Counted from the stretch's first letter, positions 6,287 to 13,638 are shown. The stretch is 14,092 nucleotides of DNA from an uncultured Pseudomonadota bacterium (GCA_903864555.1 CAIPGJ010000061.1:1-14092); one strand, 5' to 3'. Numbers and translations: made by a program. Notes: generated by a model not told the origin, from the sequence alone.

Positions 6287-8890
6287 CTACTGCACGTTCA
6301 CCTGTGTGCAGCCGCCGAAGTCGGCCGAATACACGTACACGGCTGTCGGCCTGGTGGCCAGGGGAATGGCGCCGAAGTCGTAAGCGCCGCCCGCGCCCAC
6401 CACCACCTGTCCGATCGGGACATCCCCGCCCGCCGCATTGCCGGGCCGGGTGCAACCGACCGTCCCCGCTGCGGGAATCCACAGCTGCAGGATCTGCCCC
6501 TGGGCGATGTTGTCCGTGCCATTCACAGCCAGGGTCCCCAGATTGGGGGCCCTGGGCAGGGTCCAGCGTGCACGCTGGATGGTGATGACTTCAGTGCCAA
6601 CGGCGTTCACCGTGACCACCCCCGGATCGGCCACCATGCCGACGCGATCGGTGAAGGTGTAGGACATCTGCCAGGCGCCGGCCGCGGGCGGGGTGAACAC
6701 CAGCTTGTCATCGACGAACACCGCCGACCCCGGTGCCGGCACCCCGGTGGCCTGGTTGAACGGCTGGACCGTGAGCCTCATCGTGGCCCGGTCGACGCCG
6801 GCGACGGCAAAGTCATTGGCCGTCACGTTGATGGTGAGCGGGCGCCCGACAACCGCAGCATTGCCCAGATCGTCACGTGCATCCGGCAGGCCGTTCAATG
6901 CGCCGATGTTGACCGTCACCTTCTGCCGCAGGGTCCCGCCCAGCACCGTCGCCGCCTGGTAGTAGAAGCTGTCGGCGATGCCGCCCACGTTGGCACGCGG
7001 GGTGTAGGTCACGATGTTGTTGGCAATCGCCAGCCTGCCACCCTGCGCGGTGCAGCTGGAGGATGCCGTGCCCACGATGCAGGTTGCGATGGCGCTGGGC
7101 AAACCGCACGTGCCGCCGGTGGCTGCCGTGCAGATCAGCAGATTCGGCACCGCTGCAACGCCGACGTCATTGGCAAGCACATTGGCCAGCACCGGAAGAT
7201 TCATCTGCGTGGATACCGAGTCCGGCTGGAACACGGCAGTGCCCGCCGCGGCGCCCAGGTACATCACCTGCTGGCGATCCCAGCCACCGGCACTGGAGCG
7301 CACGGTCACATAGGCCGGCGCCGTGATCACATTGGGGATGGTGATGCTGGCCAGCGCCGTCTTCGCGCCCTGGGCAATCTTCATCTTGTAGTCGATGGCG
7401 ACGCCGGCTGCATCCTTCTCCGGCAGGCCGTCGTTGTCCAGCGTGAGGCAGGGGTCGGAGCAGGCAAAGGTGCCGGCCGAGGTGGCAGCCGGTGTTGCCG
7501 CTCCGAGCAATGCCCCGGAGTCGGCTGTCACCGTGAGCACCTTGGTAGTGGCGTTGTAGTTGGCCGCAACCACGCGCAGCTCATCCACCAGTGGCACGTT
7601 CACGCTGGTGGCCGGGCTGTCGGTGGTGGTGCGGACCTTTGCATGCGTATACGCGGGCGAGATGCGTCCGCTGACGGCAGGCTGCACCACGCCGTTGAAA
7701 TAGATGAACCTGGGCGTCGCCACCGTCCCCGGGGCCGCGGCAGGCGCTGCAACCCCGAGCTTGATCATGGCCACCTCCGGCGTCGTATTGGCCGCATCGG
7801 CAGGATCACCCTTGTTCAGGCTGAGTCCAAGCACCGGCTCGGGACGACCGACCTCCTGGACCGCATGGGCCCAGCCGCCGATCTGGAAACGATCCGGGAC
7901 GCCATCGCCATTGCTGTCGAGCGCACGGTAGGTGGCCCGATCGACATTGGTCCGCGTGGGTATGGGATTGGAATTGATGCGACCCAGCACCTGGAGATTG
8001 CTGATCGCGTAGGCCGCCTCGGTGCTGGCACAATTGCCCGACAGCACCCCCGGCCCCACCACCATCACATAGTTGGTGGTCGCCATGGCCCGGATTTCCG
8101 GCGGGATGTAGGCCAGCGTGCTGCCCTTGAAGGGGTTGGTCTGCAGACTGCCCGTGATCGAACCAAGGTCGCCTGCGGACAGATACTGTTTCCCATCGGC
8201 GCCCCTCACCAGCGGTGATGCCGCGCCGCCCGGTATGGTGGCGCGCAGGAAGAACGGGCCCACGGAACCGGTCAGGGCGCCGTCGAATCCCGGGCCGATG
8301 CCGATGTCTTCGGTGTCGGCGATGCGTCCGCCGGCCACACCCGCCACCGTCTTGGGTGCACGGCTGGGCGTATAGAAGGTGAAGTTGCCGCTGCAGGCCA
8401 GGTTGTCCATGCGGGCACGCCAGCGGTTGAAAGTGATCTGCTGCCCTGCCTCGGGCACGGGGGTATTGAAAGTCGCTTCCAAGCCATTGACGAACACGAA
8501 GCGTCCCGCGCCCGACACCGGCAGCCTGGACTTCTTGTCCAGGCCCGAGGTCGGCAGGGTGGTGGTCAGCAGGTAATAGAAATGCTCCAGGCTGAAATTG
8601 CCGGGAAAGACCTCGGGAAGATTATTGGGATCCAGCCCGTCAGGCGCAATCCCCGGCAGCACGGCACACAGCCCTGCCACCAGATCGCTGGCCGTGGTGG
8701 GTGCGCAGAACTCCAGCGCCAGACCGGTGGCGTCCTGATACCACTTGGGAAAACCATGAGACGGTTCAACGGGGCCGGTGCGTTGCAGCACGGCCTGGGC
8801 CGGAACGGCCATCACGGCCGCCACCATGCCGATGACTCCAGCCATTCTGGCAGGGCGGATCCGGAAAACATTGCGCAGGGCTGTGAACAC
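6287..8890 (-). CDS. Large secreted Ig-like-domain protein, paralogue 1
   Basis: This encodes 867 residues. The signal peptide ends at PAQA (residue 33), before VLQRTGPVEP. The N-terminal region (WYQDATGLALEFC...) is not a family I can name. A DSNGDGVPD loop at about 325-333 resembles a Ca-binding type-3/dockerin loop. Two modules at about 555-655 and 667-760 carry the cadherin/VCBS-like pattern V-x-ANDVG/ANDFA then VTYTP. The C-terminal 100 residues form a beta-rich module ending GGCTQVNV. Paired cysteines include CSDPC (477-481). The start is GTG 8890: it has GAAAGG 7 nt upstream and lies about 28 nt after the predicted sigma-54 start site, whereas the earlier GTG at 8917 sits on the start site itself. 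It is monocistronic, with its own terminator. Probably an extracellular matrix, adhesion or enzyme-partner protein (inference). Confidence 0.85.
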   Translation of the reverse strand: MFTALRNVFRIRPARMAGVIGMVAAVMAVPAQAVLQRTGPVEPSHGFPKWYQDATGLALEFCAPTTASDLVAGLCAVLPGIAPDGLDPNNLPEVFPGNFSLEHFYYLLTTTLPTSGLDKKSRLPVSGAGRFVFVNGLEATFNTPVPEAGQQITFNRWRARMDNLACSGNFTFYTPSRAPKTVAGVAGGRIADTEDIGIGPGFDGALTGSVGPFFLRATIPGGAASPLVRGADGKQYLSAGDLGSITGSLQTNPFKGSTLAYIPPEIRAMATTNYVMVVGPGVLSGNCASTEAAYAISNLQVLGRINSNPIPTRTNVDRATYRALDSNGDGVPDRFQIGGWAHAVQEVGRPEPVLGLSLNKGDPADAANTTPEVAMIKLGVAAPAAAPGTVATPRFIYFNGVVQPAVSGRISPAYTHAKVRTTTDSPATSVNVPLVDELRVVAANYNATTKVLTVTADSGALLGAATPAATSAGTFACSDPCLTLDNDGLPEKDAAGVAIDYKMKIAQGAKTALASITIPNVITAPAYVTVRSSAGGWDRQQVMYLGAAAGTAVFQPDSVSTQMNLPVLANVLANDVGVAAVPNLLICTAATGGTCGLPSAIATCIVGTASSSCTAQGGRLAIANNIVTYTPRANVGGIADSFYYQAATVLGGTLRQKVTVNIGALNGLPDARDDLGNAAVVGRPLTINVTANDFAVAGVDRATMRLTVQPFNQATGVPAPGSAVFVDDKLVFTPPAAGAWQMSYTFTDRVGMVADPGVVTVNAVGTEVITIQRARWTLPRAPNLGTLAVNGTDNIAQGQILQLWIPAAGTVGCTRPGNAAGGDVPIGQVVVGAGGAYDFGAIPLATRPTAVYVYSADFGGCTQVNVQ

Positions 8891-8928
8891 GCAAAAACCT
8901 TTCAAACTGGTAATCACAACTCCCAGTT

Positions 8929-8945
8929 TGCAAAGTTCATACCAA
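8929..8945 (-). promoter_or_regulatory. Sigma-54 (-24/-12) promoter of paralogue 1
   Basis: The minus strand reads TTGGTATGAACTTTGCA. The invariant GG and GC are 10 nt apart, the -12 element TTGCA is perfect and the -24 element TTGGTATG differs from TTGGCACG at two positions. The predicted transcription start is near 8918, leaving a short leader with a GAAAGG ribosome site before GTG 8890. Confidence 0.75.
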
Positions 8946-8995
8946 GGATCGGGTCATCCCACCCTATCCGTGAATTCTATTTATTAACTTATATT

Positions 8996-9008
8996 AATCA
9001 ATAGGTTA
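8996..9008 (+). promoter_or_regulatory. IHF site upstream of the paralogue 1 promoter
   Basis: AATCAATAGGTTA is a full match to WATCAANNNNTTR in an AT-rich island (8971-9020), about 59 nt upstream of the -24 element and in the same orientation relative to the promoter as the site at 5962-5974. The surrounding 18 bp (ATATtAATCAATaggTTA versus ATATaAATCAATtagTTA) match at 15 positions. Confidence 0.7.
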
Positions 9009-9078
9009 TAAATAAATTCGGTCACTGGAGAGAGCCTCGATCGAAAGGTCGGAAGCGTCACCCCCTCAGAGAAATGAC

Positions 9079-9087
9079 ACATTTACC
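9079..9087 (+). promoter_or_regulatory. Candidate activator site ACATTTACC (paralogue 1 copy)
   Basis: ACATTTACC here belongs to an imperfect 18-bp palindrome, ACATTTACCACTTAATGT (9079-9096), about 140 nt upstream of the -24 element. The same 9-mer is found inverted upstream of the operon promoter at 6043-6051. It is a candidate enhancer for the sigma-54 activator; support is only positional. Confidence 0.3.
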
Positions 9088-9304
9088 ACTTAATGTCGAA
9101 AAAATGGCAAAACGTAGCGACGCCGTTCGTATGGTGGCTACCGGAGAAGGCGAATACCCGGCCGCGACGGCACCAGGTAGAGATGTCGTCGATGTCGTGC
9201 TTGCGGCCCCGGTAGCGAAACGTATCGCGCGAAAGCCCCAGCATGCGCGCCGCCTTGCTGACGTTGAATTGATTGCTCTTGAGGGCCTGCCGCAGCAGGT
9301 CACG
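9083..9304 (-). pseudogene. Orphaned Fis-type DNA-binding domain of the NtrC-like regulator
   Basis: Directly after the TAA that ends the AAA+ gene, in the same frame, the sequence continues R-DLLRQALKSNQFNVSKAAR-MLGLSRDTFRYRGRKHDI, which is a Fis-type helix-turn-helix as found at the C-terminus of NtrC-class activators. It then runs on for about 37 less convincing residues to TAA at 9083-9085. There is no usable start codon between the stop and the helix-turn-helix, so it can only be made by readthrough of the TAA, or it is a relic. The stop would need a single base change from GAA or CAA. It should be read together with the two entries immediately upstream. Confidence 0.75.
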
Positions 9305-10291
9305 TTAGCTCGTCGGCTCTTCCTTGACGCTCACAAGTGACAGGGTCGCGCGGCGCAGCAAGGCGACACCCTTTTGCGGCAACGGCAGCCGCAGGTCGCC
9401 GGCGCCGATGACGCCGGCCTCGGACAGCACCACCGCCTGCTCGATCACGTTCTCCAACTCGCGCACGTTGCCCATCCAGGCCTGGGCGCCGACCGCCTGC
9501 AGCGCATCGCCGCCCAGGCGGATCGCCGGCTTGCCGTAGCGCTCGCCAAAGACGCGCACGAAGTGCTCGGCCAGCACCACGGCATCGCCGATCCGTTCGC
9601 GCAGGCTGGGCACGGGAATCTGGATCATGCGCAGCCGGTAGTACAGGTCCGGGCGAAGCAGCCCCTGACGCACCATCACTTCGAGACTGCGGCTGCTGGC
9701 GGCGATGATTCGCGCCCGTACCGGCCGATCCTCGAGGCTGCCCAGGCGGCGGACCTTGCGTTCCTCGATGACCTTGAGCAACTTGGCCTGCGACACTGGT
9801 TCCAGTTCGGCAATTTCGTCGAGGAACAAGGTGCCCTCGCCCGCCGACTCGATCAGGCCCGCGCGCGCGTGGCGGGCATCCGTGAAGGCTCCCCGCTCGT
9901 GGCCGAAGAGTTCGGCCTCGAGCAGGCTGTGCGGAATGCTGGCGCAATTGATTTCGCGAAGGGGCCACCGGGCGCGCTTGCCCTCGTGGTGCAGGGCGTG
10001 CGCGACGAGTTCCTTGCCCGTGCCGGTCTCGCCGTTGATCAGGATGCACGGCGGCGCGTCCTCCGGACAGGCACGGTCGGCCTCGATCACCTTGCCGATC
10101 AGCCGCCGGAGGTCCCGCATTTCGGTCGACTCACCGACCAGCCCGCCGCCGTACACGAAGCTGTCTTGGCGGCGGATCGCGCATTGGTCGCTGCCGTCGT
10201 GCGGGCACGGCTCGGCGGCGCTGCTTCGATCCGTGGCCCCCGATTCCCTGCCAGGCGGTCCGGCGGCGCTGGCGCGCCGGCTTTGGCGCAT
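9305..10291 (-). CDS. Sigma-54-activator AAA+ module of a broken NtrC-type response regulator
   Basis: About 328 residues from ATG 10291 (an in-frame TTG at 10312 is the alternative). It has a variable linker of about 45 residues, then the sigma-54 interaction AAA+ domain: Walker A GETGTGKE (about 87-94), ELFGHERGAFTDA (about 127-139), Walker B TLFLDE (about 154-159), the arginine region RPDLYYRLR and sensor II GNVRELENVIEQ. Departures from the norm are GAFTDA for GAFTGA, AASS where AATN is usual and WMGN for WPGN. The product stops at TAA 9305-9307, before its helix-turn-helix. It is also in frame with the receiver gene upstream, separated only by a TGA. As written it is an AAA+ protein without receiver or DNA-binding domain. 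A functional solo protein is possible, but decay of one ancestral gene is likelier. Confidence 0.8.
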   Translation of the reverse strand: MRQSRRASAAGPPGRESGATDRSSAAEPCPHDGSDQCAIRRQDSFVYGGGLVGESTEMRDLRRLIGKVIEADRACPEDAPPCILINGETGTGKELVAHALHHEGKRARWPLREINCASIPHSLLEAELFGHERGAFTDARHARAGLIESAGEGTLFLDEIAELEPVSQAKLLKVIEERKVRRLGSLEDRPVRARIIAASSRSLEVMVRQGLLRPDLYYRLRMIQIPVPSLRERIGDAVVLAEHFVRVFGERYGKPAIRLGGDALQAVGAQAWMGNVRELENVIEQAVVLSEAGVIGAGDLRLPLPQKGVALLRRATLSLVSVKEEPTS

Positions 10292-10327
10292 TTCCAGGTC
10301 GTGCGCAGGCAATGCATCGGCGGGACG

Positions 10328-10708
10328 TCAGCGGCGCTCGAACACACGCTCGATGACCCCACGCAGGGCCACCAGTTCGATCGGTTTTTTCAGGTAGTCG
10401 GCCGCCCCGCCTCGCAGCGCCTCCATGGCCACCTCTTCACTGCCCGTGCCGGTGATCATCACCACCCGAGCGTGGGGCGCCTGCCGCCGGATGCGGGCCA
10501 GCACTTCCAGCCCGTTGATGCCCGGCAGGTTATAATCCACCAGGACCACGTCGGGCACGAACGACTCGAGCAGCTGCAGCCCGCCCTCACCGCTGGCGGC
10601 CATCTGCGCGCCCAAGCCCTCGCGGGTGAGGAAGATCAGGATGTTGCGTGCCAGCAGCGGCTCGTCTTCGATCAGCAGTACCGACGGTTTTATTGTTTGC
10701 GCGCTCAT
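10328..10708 (-). CDS. Receiver domain of the NtrC-type response regulator (ends at in-frame TGA)
   Basis: 126 residues forming one complete CheY-like receiver: acidic pocket Glu14-Asp15 (LLIEDEP), phospho-acceptor Asp58 (VDYNLPG), switch Thr87 (MITGTG) and Lys108 (YLKKP). It ends ...VIERVFERR then TGA at 10330-10328; past the TGA the same frame continues into the linker and AAA+ domain. Related full-length regulators continue through this point without a stop. Three ATGs 12 nt apart (10732, 10720, 10708) could start it; 10708 is chosen because it lies closest to the conserved core. No histidine kinase gene is in the window. A stand-alone receiver with an intact phosphorylation site could still work as a phosphate sink or partner. 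Confidence 0.8.
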   Translation of the reverse strand: MSAQTIKPSVLLIEDEPLLARNILIFLTREGLGAQMAASGEGGLQLLESFVPDVVLVDYNLPGINGLEVLARIRRQAPHARVVMITGTGSEEVAMEALRGGAADYLKKPIELVALRGVIERVFERR

Positions 10709-10732
10709 TAACCCGCTCATTCGCCTGCTCAT
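10697..10732 (-). repeat. Three tandem 12-bp units, each starting with ATGAGC
   Basis: The minus strand reads ATGAGCAGGCGA, ATGAGCGGGTTA, ATGAGCGCGCAA. Each unit supplies a start codon in the receiver frame, preceded by a G-rich run from the unit before. It appears to be a recent triplication of the start region. Confidence 0.6.
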
Positions 10733-10880
10733 TCACCTGTAGCGCTGCTGCATGGGGGGAGAAGGCTGTCGCAAACCCTTGAATCGAACGACTGATACGA
10801 AATCCGACTCATGCTGCCCGGGGACTCGCGGCATCGCTCAGGTCATGCCGGAGGAGTTCGAATCCACCGGAGGACACACT

Positions 10881-10902
10881 GAACAGGGCAGTTGCCCTGT
10901 TC
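10881..10902. terminator. Perfect 10-bp hairpin, possible terminator
   Basis: GAACAGGGCA-GT-TGCCCTGTTC is a perfect inverted repeat (in practice a 9-bp stem with a 4-nt loop). Neither side has a T-tract. It lies about 145 nt past the stop of paralogue 2 and may help end that transcript or protect its 3' end. Confidence 0.4.
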
Positions 10903-10918
10903 GCTGCATCCTCGGATT

Positions 10919-10946
10919 CCCTGCCGTGCCCGGGGGCACGGCAGGG
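10919..10946. terminator. Perfect 13-bp GC-rich hairpin, possible terminator
   Basis: CCCTGCCGTGCCC-GG-GGGCACGGCAGGG is a perfect inverted repeat, 17 nt from the hairpin at 10881-10902. Its strength and its place downstream of paralogue 2 suggest transcript termination or 3' protection. The lack of a T-tract argues against a classical intrinsic terminator. Confidence 0.45.
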
Positions 10947-10956
10947 AGCGAGGTTT

Positions 10957-11033
10957 GTTGCTTGCTACGTGTTGCTTGCTACTTGCTACGTGTTACTAAC
11001 CACGTGTTGCGTACTGCCTGTTACTTCAGCATC
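10957..11033. repeat. Degenerate 14-nt tandem repeat (GTTGCTTGCTACGT)
   Basis: Units GTTGCTTGCTACGT, GTTGCTTGCTACTT, a half unit GCTACGT, GTTACTAACCACGT, GTTGCGTACTGCCT and GTTACTTCAGCATC follow in register, ending about 12 nt from the stop of paralogue 2. Similarity decays away from the first two units. There is no sign of coding; function unknown. Confidence 0.7.
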
Positions 11034-11045
11034 ACGCTACGTCGA

Positions 11046-13619
11046 TTACGGCACCGTGATCTGGGTGCAACCACCGAAGGCCGGCGAGTAGACCCAGATC
11101 GACAGCGGCTTGACAGCCAGCGGAATCGCACCGAAGTCGAAGGCGCCGCCACCCAGTACACGCGTGCTGCCCAGGCTGAGCGCACCCGGCGTTGCCGTCG
11201 GGGCGTTGCAACCGGCCACGGCCGTGGTCGAAGAGTACAGATTCAGCGTCTGGCCCTGGGCGATGTTCACCGTGCCGTTCACTGCAATCGTGCCCAGCGC
11301 CGGAGCCCGGCCAGCCCGCCACACAGCACGCGGGGTGATCACTTCCGCACCGATCGCGTTGACCGCGACCACGCCCTGGTCGGCAACTGCGCCGGTCCGG
11401 TCGTTGAAGGTGTAGAACATGTTCCAGGTACCCGCATACGGCGCGGTGAACACCAGCTTGCCACCCTCGAACACTGCCGAACCCACTGCCTTGGCGCCAG
11501 TCACCGTGTCGAACGGATCACCGTTGGTCACGATGCGCAGGGTCGCCAGGTCCACACCGGCCGGGGCAAAGTCATTGGCCAGCACGTCGATGGTCAGCGG
11601 CTTGGTGGCCACACTGGTGTTGGCCAGGTCGTCACGGGCATCCGGCAGGCCGTTGAGCAGGCCGATGTTCACCGTTACCAGTTGACGTTGCGTGGTGCCC
11701 AGCACGGTTGCTGCCTGATACCAGAAGGTATCGGTGATGCCACCGCGGTTGGCCGGCGGGCTGTAGGTCACGATGCCACCGTTGATCAGCAGACGCCCGC
11801 CCTGAGCCGTGCAGCTCGCGGAGGCTACACCAGGGGTGCAGGTCGCCGTCGCGCTGGGGACAGCGCAGGTGCCGCCGGTCGGGCCGGTGGTGCAGACCAG
11901 CAGGTTGGGCACTGCCGCGACGCCGACGTCGTTGGCCAGCACGTCAACAAAGGCCGGCACGTTCATCGGGATCGATACCGTGTCGGGCTGGAACGTCGCC
12001 GTTCCCGCTGCCGCGCCGAGGTACATGGTCTGCGCCGAGTCGATGCCACCCGCGCTGGAGCGCACCGTCACGAAGGCGGGCGGTACCTGCACGTTGGCGA
12101 TGGTCACGGTGCCGACCGCGAACTTCGAGGTCGAAGCCACCTTCAGCTTGAAGTCCTGGACGACGCCCAGTGCTGTGGTAGCGGGCAGGCCGTAGGCATC
12201 CAGCGTCAGGCAGGGCGTGGAGCAGCCCACCGTCGCCGTCTGACCCACCGGGGTCGGCGAGGACAGGAACGCGCCGGAATCGGCGGACACCGTCAGCACC
12301 TTGGTGGTGGCGTTGTAGTTGGCCGAGGTGATGCGCAGCTCATCGGTCAGCGGCACGTTCACCACCGTGGCGGGCACGTCCGTCGTGGTGCGCACGCGGG
12401 CATGGGTGTAGGCCGGATTGGGCTGGCCTGCCACCGTCGGCTGAATCACGCCGTTGAAGAAGTTGAACTTCGGCGTGGGGACCTGGCCTACTGCCACCGG
12501 GGCGGTGTTCAACACCGGGGTCTTCAGCATGGCCACTTCGGGCGTGGAGTTGACCGGATCAGCCGGGTCGCCCTTGTTCAGGCTCAGGCCGACCAGGGGC
12601 TCGGGACGGTTGACTTCCTGCACCGCATTGGCCCAGGCACCGATCTGGAAGCGATCGGGTGTGCCATCGGCGTTGGAATCCACCGCACGATAGGTGGCGC
12701 GGTCGATGTTGGTGCGGCTGGCAATCGCGGCCGTATTGACGCGGCCGATGACGGAGATGTCATTGATCGCCCACACCGCTTCCTGCGTCGCGCAATTGCC
12801 CGACGCAATGCCGGGGCCGGAGACCATGAAGTAGTTGGTCTTTGGCATGGCGCGGATTTCCGGCGGAATGGCAAAGGCCGGCACCGTGGCGCCGTTGTAG
12901 AACGGGTTGGCCAGTCCGCTGCCGGTGATCGGGCCCACATCGCCCGGAGAGAGGTATTTCTTGCCGTCAGCGCCCGTGGCAAACGGTGCTGCAACACCAC
13001 CAGGGGTGACCGCACGCATCGCGAACGGCCCAACCGCGCCATTCAGGGCGCCGGTGAAGTCCGGGCCAATGCCGATGTCTTCGGTGTCAAACAGCCGGCC
13101 GCCGGCGGCGACCGGAATGGTCTTGGGCGCGCGGTGCGGTGAGTAAATAGTGAAGTTGCCCGAGCAGGCCATGCCGGCCCGCGCCTGCGGCGCCTGCACG
13201 CGCCAGCGCGCAAAGGTGATCTGCTGACCCGGCTCGGGCGTCGGGGTGTTGAATGTCGACTCCAGCCCCTGGAGCACCTTGATCGGGGTGGTCACGCCGG
13301 GGGTGGCCGAGGCCATGGTCATCACTGCGGATGTGAAATAGTAGAAATGCTCCTGTGACCAGTTGGTGGGGAACGCTTCGGGTACGGTGGCCACTTCCGC
13401 CGGCGTGATGAAACAGATGCCGGCCACGAGGTCAGCCTGCGTGGTTGGGCTGCACAATTCGAGCGCCAGGCCGTTGGCGTCCTGGTACCAGGCCGGGTAG
13501 CCAGTGGCCGGATCCACCGGCCCCACCCGCTGCAACACGGCGTGGGCTGAACCGGCCAGCGCCATCGCCGCCAGGCCTGATGCCACGGCCTGTCTCAGAA
13601 TATTGCTCTTCATGATCAT
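11046..13619 (-). CDS. Large secreted Ig-like-domain protein, paralogue 2
   Basis: 857 residues and collinear with the 6287-8890 protein from the signal cleavage site (AHA-VLQRVGPVDP) to the last residues (FGGCTQITV). In a 62-residue block around the Ca-loop-like motif (DSNADGTPD, about 314-322) 50 residues are identical by hand count. The cysteine pattern is kept, including CSTPC for CSDPC and the TGGTC...SCTAQGG loop of the first Ig-like module (about 545-645). The second module and the C-terminal beta domain follow. ATG 13619 is chosen over the upstream frame extension: it has AAAGGGG 4-5 nt upstream and gives a clean 27-residue signal peptide. Unlike its paralogue it has no sigma-54 site in its upstream gap, and it lies directly downstream of the multicopper oxidase gene. 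Likely an exported partner or matrix protein of that oxidase (inference). Confidence 0.85.
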   Translation of the reverse strand: MIMKSNILRQAVASGLAAMALAGSAHAVLQRVGPVDPATGYPAWYQDANGLALELCSPTTQADLVAGICFITPAEVATVPEAFPTNWSQEHFYYFTSAVMTMASATPGVTTPIKVLQGLESTFNTPTPEPGQQITFARWRVQAPQARAGMACSGNFTIYSPHRAPKTIPVAAGGRLFDTEDIGIGPDFTGALNGAVGPFAMRAVTPGGVAAPFATGADGKKYLSPGDVGPITGSGLANPFYNGATVPAFAIPPEIRAMPKTNYFMVSGPGIASGNCATQEAVWAINDISVIGRVNTAAIASRTNIDRATYRAVDSNADGTPDRFQIGAWANAVQEVNRPEPLVGLSLNKGDPADPVNSTPEVAMLKTPVLNTAPVAVGQVPTPKFNFFNGVIQPTVAGQPNPAYTHARVRTTTDVPATVVNVPLTDELRITSANYNATTKVLTVSADSGAFLSSPTPVGQTATVGCSTPCLTLDAYGLPATTALGVVQDFKLKVASTSKFAVGTVTIANVQVPPAFVTVRSSAGGIDSAQTMYLGAAAGTATFQPDTVSIPMNVPAFVDVLANDVGVAAVPNLLVCTTGPTGGTCAVPSATATCTPGVASASCTAQGGRLLINGGIVTYSPPANRGGITDTFWYQAATVLGTTQRQLVTVNIGLLNGLPDARDDLANTSVATKPLTIDVLANDFAPAGVDLATLRIVTNGDPFDTVTGAKAVGSAVFEGGKLVFTAPYAGTWNMFYTFNDRTGAVADQGVVAVNAIGAEVITPRAVWRAGRAPALGTIAVNGTVNIAQGQTLNLYSSTTAVAGCNAPTATPGALSLGSTRVLGGGAFDFGAIPLAVKPLSIWVYSPAFGGCTQITVP

Positions 13620-13638
13620 GAAACCCCTTTTAGGTTTA

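Larger units (their letters stand above)
10733..11045. other. Gene-free gap between paralogue 2 and the regulator
   Basis: I see no gene, tRNA or clear promoter here. It contains two perfect hairpins (10881-10902, 10919-10946) and a block of degenerate 14-nt repeats (10957-11033), listed separately. Transcription of paralogue 2 probably ends within it. Confidence 0.5.

Noticed and set aside
9058..9303. 81-codon minus-strand frame just after the AAA+ stop
   Set aside because: It is shifted one base from the frame that encodes the Fis-type helix-turn-helix; its product is low complexity.
9374..10711. 445-codon plus-strand open frame across the regulator
   Set aside because: Antisense to receiver and AAA+ domains with intact motifs; low-complexity product.
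10766..10782. Possible sigma-54 element before the receiver gene (GG-N10-GC spacing)
   Set aside because: Only the GG and GC spacing fits; AGGGTTT and ACAGCC do not resemble -24 and -12 elements.
10857..10885. TTCGAATCC stretch resembling a tRNA T-loop
   Set aside because: The flanking bases do not form a T-stem, and no matching 5' acceptor arm, anticodon arm or CCA end is found.
10752..13142. 796-codon plus-strand open frame opposite paralogue 2
   Set aside because: Extremely rich in Arg, Gly and His, a typical mirror of GC-rich coding sequence; a similar mirror frame exists opposite paralogue 1.
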